Source: Mesorhizobium_G sp050247155
Lineage (GTDB): Bacteria > Pseudomonadota > Alphaproteobacteria > Rhizobiales > Rhizobiaceae
Length of the DNA stretch: 64,000 nucleotides
Reading direction: 5' to 3'
Assembly: GCA_050247155.1 (NCBI GenBank)
Contig: JBFWUS010000006.1
Span: forward strand, 1 to 64,000
Below, one piece after another: positions 60,642 through 64,000 of the stretch (the first letter of the stretch is position 1; every line of letters starts with the position of its first letter). The position numbers were made by a program, and so were the translations under genes. Under the pieces are notes generated by a model, which searched no databases, was not told the DNA's origin, and was given only the letters and a program-made list of their open reading frames with translations.

Positions 60642-61436
60642 TTGCGCGCCGGCGGCAGTTTGAGAGAGGCTTCGTTGGCTGTAGCTGCCAAGAACACCAA
60701 GACCGCGCAAAAGATCGCATGCGAGGCGTGTCCATTGCGCGAATTGCCGGTCTTTCGTCCCTTTGAGCCCGCCGAGCTTGAATTCGTCAGCAAGTTCAAA
60801 CGCGGCGAACTGATTGTCGATAGAGGATCGACGGTGCTGGTGGAGGGCAGCCACAGTGCGCATCTCTTCACGACGTTGTCAGGCTGGGGCTTTCGCTTCA
60901 AGCTTCTGCAAGACGGTCGGCGGCAGATCCTGAATTATGTTCTGCCTGGCGACATGATCGGTTTGCAGGGCGTTCTGATGGGCGAGATGGAGCATTCGGT
61001 CGAGGCCCTGACCGAGATGCGTTTATGCGTCTTTGAGCGCGGGAAATTGAACACGCTCTACCGCAATCATCCGGGGCTCGGCTTCGACATGACCTGGATA
61101 GCATCGCGTGAAGAACAGATGCTGGACGAACATTTGCTCAGCATCGGCCGGCGCACGGCGATCGAGCGGGCGGCCTATCTGCTGGCGTTTCTTTACGCGC
61201 GGGCCGAGGCCGTCGCGGTGGCGGTGCCAAAAGGACTGATCTTGCCCATCCGACAACAGCACGTTGCCGACACGCTCGGCATGTCGCTCGTGCACACCAA
61301 CAAGACCTTGCGTAAGCTCAGCACGCAAAAGCTTATCGCCTGGGTGGACAATGGCTGCCAGGTTCTCGAGCCGGAACGTCTTGCCCAGATCGCGGAGTGG
61401 GAAGGGCTGTCGGAGCGCAAGCGTCCGTTGGTCTAA
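60642..61436 (+). CDS. Crp/Fnr-family regulator
   Basis: 264 residues from TTG 60642, chosen for GGAGGAG 5 bases before it. Cyclic-nucleotide-like domain with GRRQILNYVLPGDMIGLQG and a C-terminal winged helix LPIRQQHVADTLGMSLVHTN KTLRKLSTQK. Two cysteines in CEACPLRELPVF near the N-terminus might sense oxygen or redox state but do not form the full Fnr cluster set. It is divergent from the receiver gene. Confidence 0.85.
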   Translation: MRAGGSLREASLAVAAKNTKTAQKIACEACPLRELPVFRPFEPAELEFVSKFKRGELIVDRGSTVLVEGSHSAHLFTTLSGWGFRFKLLQDGRRQILNYVLPGDMIGLQGVLMGEMEHSVEALTEMRLCVFERGKLNTLYRNHPGLGFDMTWIASREEQMLDEHLLSIGRRTAIERAAYLLAFLYARAEAVAVAVPKGLILPIRQQHVADTLGMSLVHTNKTLRKLSTQKLIAWVDNGCQVLEPERLAQIAEWEGLSERKRPLV

Positions 61437-61498
61437 TGTTTGACATCTGCCGCGGTCGCGGTTGAATTGCCGTGATAGACATGGCGCGACGCGGTAAC

Positions 61499-61523
61499 GG
61501 AACTGTCGTTCGTGCAGAGCGTT
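61499..61523 (+). promoter_or_regulatory. EcfG promoter of the DUF883-like gene
   Basis: GGAAC-N16-CGTT, 31 bases before ATG 61554. A perfect consensus match. Confidence 0.85.
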
Positions 61524-61553
61524 TCGGGTAACCGTTACAAGGAGTTCGAAATC

Positions 61554-61904
61554 ATGGCCGCATCGACACGCAAGACCTCCAAGGCGGCAGCCGGAGAGGA
61601 AGCTGTCTCCGGTGCGACGGAGCGGTCGTTGGAAGAGGATATCAAGCAGCTACAGAAAGACGTGGCGAAGCTGACGGAATTGTTGGCGAAGACCGGCCGC
61701 CATTCTTACGACACCGCGCGCAAAGCGGCTGCTGTGGGGATGGATCAGATCAAGTCGCAAGGCGAATCTGCCTATGACGATTTCCGAGTAGGGGCTGAAA
61801 ATCTGGAAGCCCAACTCACCGAGGCGGTGCGCGAGAAGCCGGTCACGTCGCTGGCAATCGCGGCGGGCGTCGGCTTCCTGTTCGCCTTGCTGTCACGCCG
61901 CTGA
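61554..61904 (+). CDS. DUF883 (ElaB/YqjD) family protein
   Basis: 116 residues from ATG 61554 with AAGGAG upstream. A long coiled helix (SLEEDIKQLQKDVAKLTELL AKTG), then GMDQIKSQGESAYDDFRVGA, and a C-terminal membrane anchor PVTSLAIAAGVGFLFALLSRR. ElaB/YqjD proteins tether ribosomes to the membrane in stationary phase in E. coli. Its EcfG promoter fits a stress role. Confidence 0.88.
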   Translation: MAASTRKTSKAAAGEEAVSGATERSLEEDIKQLQKDVAKLTELLAKTGRHSYDTARKAAAVGMDQIKSQGESAYDDFRVGAENLEAQLTEAVREKPVTSLAIAAGVGFLFALLSRR

Positions 61905-61916
61905 CGGCTCGTCCGC

Positions 61917-62372
61917 ATGCTCGCAACCCTGATAGCCAACATCGCGTCCGGCGAGGCGCTGCTGGCGTTTCGCCGGGCGAAAGTGACGTTCATCGTCTAT
62001 GCGTTGTGCGCCTTTCTGGCGCTGATCGGCTTTGTCTTCCTGCTGGTCGGCGCGTATCTCTATGCAGCCGCGCATTTCGGGCCGATCGATGCGGCAGCGG
62101 CGTTTGGCGCCGGCTTCATCGGCCTCGGTCTGTTGATCCTGATCGTCTTCAAACTGACGACGCGCGCGCGGCGGCGGAGAGCCACCGAGCGGCGTAAGGG
62201 CGAACTTGCAACGGTCGTCGCCGCCTCGGCGCTGGCGCTGCTGCCGGCGCTCGCCAACCGGAAATCGGCATCGACTTTGCTGATCGCTCCGCTGCTCGGC
62301 ATACTCGGCTATCGCATCTACAAGGAAAACAGCCGCGGGCCGAAGTCGCCGCCTGCCGAGCCAGACGAGTAG
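61917..62372 (+). CDS. Membrane protein of the phage-holin/DUF1469 type
   Basis: 151 residues. Two helices in the first half (VTFIVYALCAFLALIGFVFL, GAGFIGLGLLILIVFKL), a basic patch RARRRRATERRKGE, and a third weaker helix ASTLLIAPLLGILGYRIY. Such proteins follow DUF883 genes in many Proteobacteria. It begins 12 bases after the DUF883 stop and is probably co-transcribed. Confidence 0.75.
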   Translation: MLATLIANIASGEALLAFRRAKVTFIVYALCAFLALIGFVFLLVGAYLYAAAHFGPIDAAAAFGAGFIGLGLLILIVFKLTTRARRRRATERRKGELATVVAASALALLPALANRKSASTLLIAPLLGILGYRIYKENSRGPKSPPAEPDE

Positions 62373-62401
62373 CTTTCCGGAAGCGTTTCTCGCGAAATCT
62401 T

Positions 62402-62426
62402 GGAACTATAGCGGGTGAACTCCATT
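62402..62426 (+). promoter_or_regulatory. Weak EcfG-type promoter candidate
   Basis: GGAAC (62402-62406), 18 bases, TT, with CATT in place of CGTT, 48 bases before ATG 62475. The same variant occurs before the small RNA candidate. Confidence 0.4.
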
Positions 62427-62474
62427 GCCTCTTTGAAAACGGCTGACACATCGCCGTCGAAGCGAGATTTTGTG

Positions 62475-62672
62475 ATGACACCGACCGACACAAATAAAGT
62501 GACGCCTATCCCAACAGACGAGGCTCGGCAGGGGCGGTGGGGTTGGCAGGTCCTGATGGTGCTTGTTGGCGGCCTGCTGCTCGCAATGGTGGTGTGGGCT
62601 GGCGTCGAGTTTTACGGCGAAGCCATCGATCCGCCTACCGTTGCAACAGAACAGGTTCCTACGCAGAATTAA
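62475..62672 (+). CDS. Small single-pass membrane protein
   Basis: 65 residues from ATG 62475. Soluble start (TPTDTNKVTPIPTDEARQGR), one helix WGWQVLMVLVGGLLLAMVVW, short outer tail. GTG 62415 would lengthen it into the promoter region. Family unknown; stress-regulon membership is inferred from the promoter. Confidence 0.55.
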   Translation: MTPTDTNKVTPIPTDEARQGRWGWQVLMVLVGGLLLAMVVWAGVEFYGEAIDPPTVATEQVPTQN

Positions 62673-62678
62673 GCGCCC

Positions 62679-63575
62679 TCAAGTGGGGGCCAAAACGCGC
62701 AAGGATTTGGGTTTGATCTCGATCGTGGTTTCGCGCTCGAGCTTTGCCAATTCACCATCGATCACGCATTTCAGGCGAGTCGCTCGTGCCGGCAGGCTGA
62801 TCTGCATGCTGGTGGCCTGATAGATGTCGACATGCGGGTTGGCGTGCCAGCGGCCGCGCGCCATGTTGAAGAAGAAGCGCACAAGCTCATTCCGCTCACT
62901 GGCAGCGGTTACGTAGATTCCCAGGACGCCGCCGTCCGGATGGTCGGCGTAAGGCAGGTGACCCTCGCCGAACAGATTGTTGGTGACGCCGATGCCTGTC
63001 GTTTTGACCTTGGTCTCTGCCTCGCCGATGCGTAGCCTGGCATTGATGCTCGGCGGGTTCTTCAGTGTGTAATAGGTTGCCTTTGCCGAGGCGCGCATCT
63101 TTCCGAGACGAGAGCCGAAATCCATTTTCTCGCGCAGTTGCACCATCTTGGCGTGCATGCCGATGGAGAACTGGTGGATGAATGGCCTGCCGTTCGCGAG
63201 CGCCATGTCGACAGGTCTCACCTGTCCTCTAGCGAAGGCCGCCACCGCCGCATCAAGGTCGAGGGGTACGCCTAGGCTTCGGGCAAAAAAGTTCATCGTC
63301 CCGGCGGGCAGCACCGCCAACGCTTTCTTGCCGCCCATGAGCTTTGCCGCCGCGGCGGAAATCGTGCCGTCGCCGCCGCCGGCCATGACGACATCCACGC
63401 CGCGCTGTCTCGCAGCCTTATCGAGTGCGCCGACGATTTCGTCACCGCGCACGATACGCATCTTAACCTCATGGCCTGCGTCACCCAGCACAGCCTCTAT
63501 ACGCTTGGAAAACGCATTCAAATCCGTGGTGCGCAACGTCCCGCCGTCCCGGTTTAGCACCGCTACGAATCGCAT
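62679..63575 (-). CDS. Second YegS-type lipid kinase
   Basis: 298 residues from ATG 63575. Motif GGGDGTISAAAAKLMGG, then LPAGTMNFFARSLGVPLDLD and the C-terminal VIDGELAKLE. It differs from the copy at 9482 throughout. It may phosphorylate diacylglycerol or a related lipid in stress. It converges on the small membrane gene. Confidence 0.88.
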   Translation of the reverse strand: MRFVAVLNRDGGTLRTTDLNAFSKRIEAVLGDAGHEVKMRIVRGDEIVGALDKAARQRGVDVVMAGGGDGTISAAAAKLMGGKKALAVLPAGTMNFFARSLGVPLDLDAAVAAFARGQVRPVDMALANGRPFIHQFSIGMHAKMVQLREKMDFGSRLGKMRASAKATYYTLKNPPSINARLRIGEAETKVKTTGIGVTNNLFGEGHLPYADHPDGGVLGIYVTAASERNELVRFFFNMARGRWHANPHVDIYQATSMQISLPARATRLKCVIDGELAKLERETTIEIKPKSLRVLAPT

Positions 63576-63706
63576 TCGAACTCCGTGCAAATTGATACGA
63601 CAGGAACCACCAGAGCATGCATGTGGCTCCGGCGGCAACGATGCGAAACGCGGTTTTCGCCGCCTGGTTCCAGCGTGATCTTATCACCTATCGCGGTCCA
63701 AATATC

Positions 63707-63731
63707 GGAACCTGCCGTGACTCCTCGCGTT
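63707..63731 (+). promoter_or_regulatory. EcfG promoter of the PRC-barrel gene
   Basis: GGAAC-N16-CGTT, 80 bases before ATG 63812. A perfect consensus site. Confidence 0.8.
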
Positions 63732-63811
63732 AGTTTTTTCGAGGCTGCATGAGCAGCCGTACAAGCGCGGTCACGCGGCCGCGACAACGGGATTAGCCAA
63801 GGAGGATTGTC

Positions 63812-64000
63812 ATGATCCGCAAACTTTTGATCACCACTGCCGCTGCTGCGTTGATGGCGGGCGGCGCATTCGCCCAGACGGCCGACCCAGCAGCACCGGC
63901 TCCGGCTACACCGCCGGCAGCCGAGGCTCCTGCGATGGAAACGCCGGTCGCCAAGGCTGACGGCCAGCTTGCCAGCAATCTTATCGGTGAGACCGTCTAT
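63812..64000 (+). CDS. Exported PRC-barrel protein (partial, 3' end outside)
   Basis: The first 63 residues. AAGGAGG stands before ATG 63812, the signal peptide is RKLLITTAAAALMAGGAFAQ, then a Pro/Ala spacer and the beginning of a PRC-barrel domain (LASNLIGETVY). PRC-barrel proteins of this type are common general stress genes in rhizobia. The rest lies past the window end. Confidence 0.8.
   Translation, partial: MIRKLLITTAAAALMAGGAFAQTADPAAPAPATPPAAEAPAMETPVAKADGQLASNLIGETVY

Noticed and set aside
63481..63687. Small frame with one hydrophobic stretch upstream of the second lipid kinase
   Set aside because: It overlaps the kinase in another frame, has no good ribosome site and is low in support.

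Overview
The window is a chromosome segment, with one IS element end, from a high-GC alphaproteobacterium of the Rhizobiales (Hyphomicrobiales), most like the Phyllobacteriaceae (Mesorhizobium and relatives). This rests on the serC-serA and metX-metW pairs behind alphaproteobacterial-type RNA leaders (a SAM-II riboswitch before metX), a hisC-tyrC pair, a complete PhyR-NepR-EcfG general stress module, a long rhizobial-type PstC, an hmu heme locus, and repeated C-rich palindromes of the sort scattered through Mesorhizobium-like genomes. Species is inferred, not shown.

Layout. 0-0.8 kb: the end of an IS21-like element that has cut off the 5' part of an outer-membrane beta-barrel gene. 0.9-9.2 kb: serine synthesis (serC, serA), a TauD-type dioxygenase, methionine synthesis (metX, metW) and an SbmA/BacA-type ABC exporter. 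9.5-17.3 kb: lipid kinase, small envelope proteins, glyoxalase II with neighbours, a Pro/Ala-rich membrane protein, purA. 17.5-18.2 kb: a decayed drug/metabolite transporter and a large inverted repeat. 18.2-27.5 kb: hisC-tyrC, DUF2125, a ChaC-like cyclotransferase, rpoH, methyltransferase, a 50-residue DUF1127-like gene divergent from a LysR regulator, an RluA-type pseudouridine synthase, a VOC protein. 27.6 kb: tRNA-Glu(CTC). 28-34.4 kb: heme uptake (hmuR against hmuSTUV).

34.4-48.5 kb is the most unusual part: an apparently uncharacterised catabolic regulon. A CUT1-type ABC importer is followed by a histidinol-dehydrogenase paralogue, a short-chain dehydrogenase, a LacI regulator, a double cupin, an AtzG/AtzE-like amidase pair, a second, divergent histidinol-dehydrogenase paralogue, and an alpha/beta hydrolase joined in frame to a SnoaL/NTF2-like protein. 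Four copies of a palindrome close to TTGCATACGTATTCAA lie only in front of its transcription units, which suggests that the cluster LacI protein controls all of them. The substrate cannot be read from the sequence.

49-57.9 kb: thiolase, a toxin-antitoxin pair with a frameshifted toxin, and the phosphate locus pstSCAB-phoU-phoB behind a Pho box. 57.9-64 kb: the general stress region, with phyR, nepR, ecfG, a receiver protein, a Crp-like regulator and several small membrane proteins. Seven sites fit the EcfG promoter (GGAAC-N18-TT, five of them with CGTT). One stands in front of a previously unmarked, C-rich, three-hairpin small RNA candidate between phoB and a DUF1328 gene.
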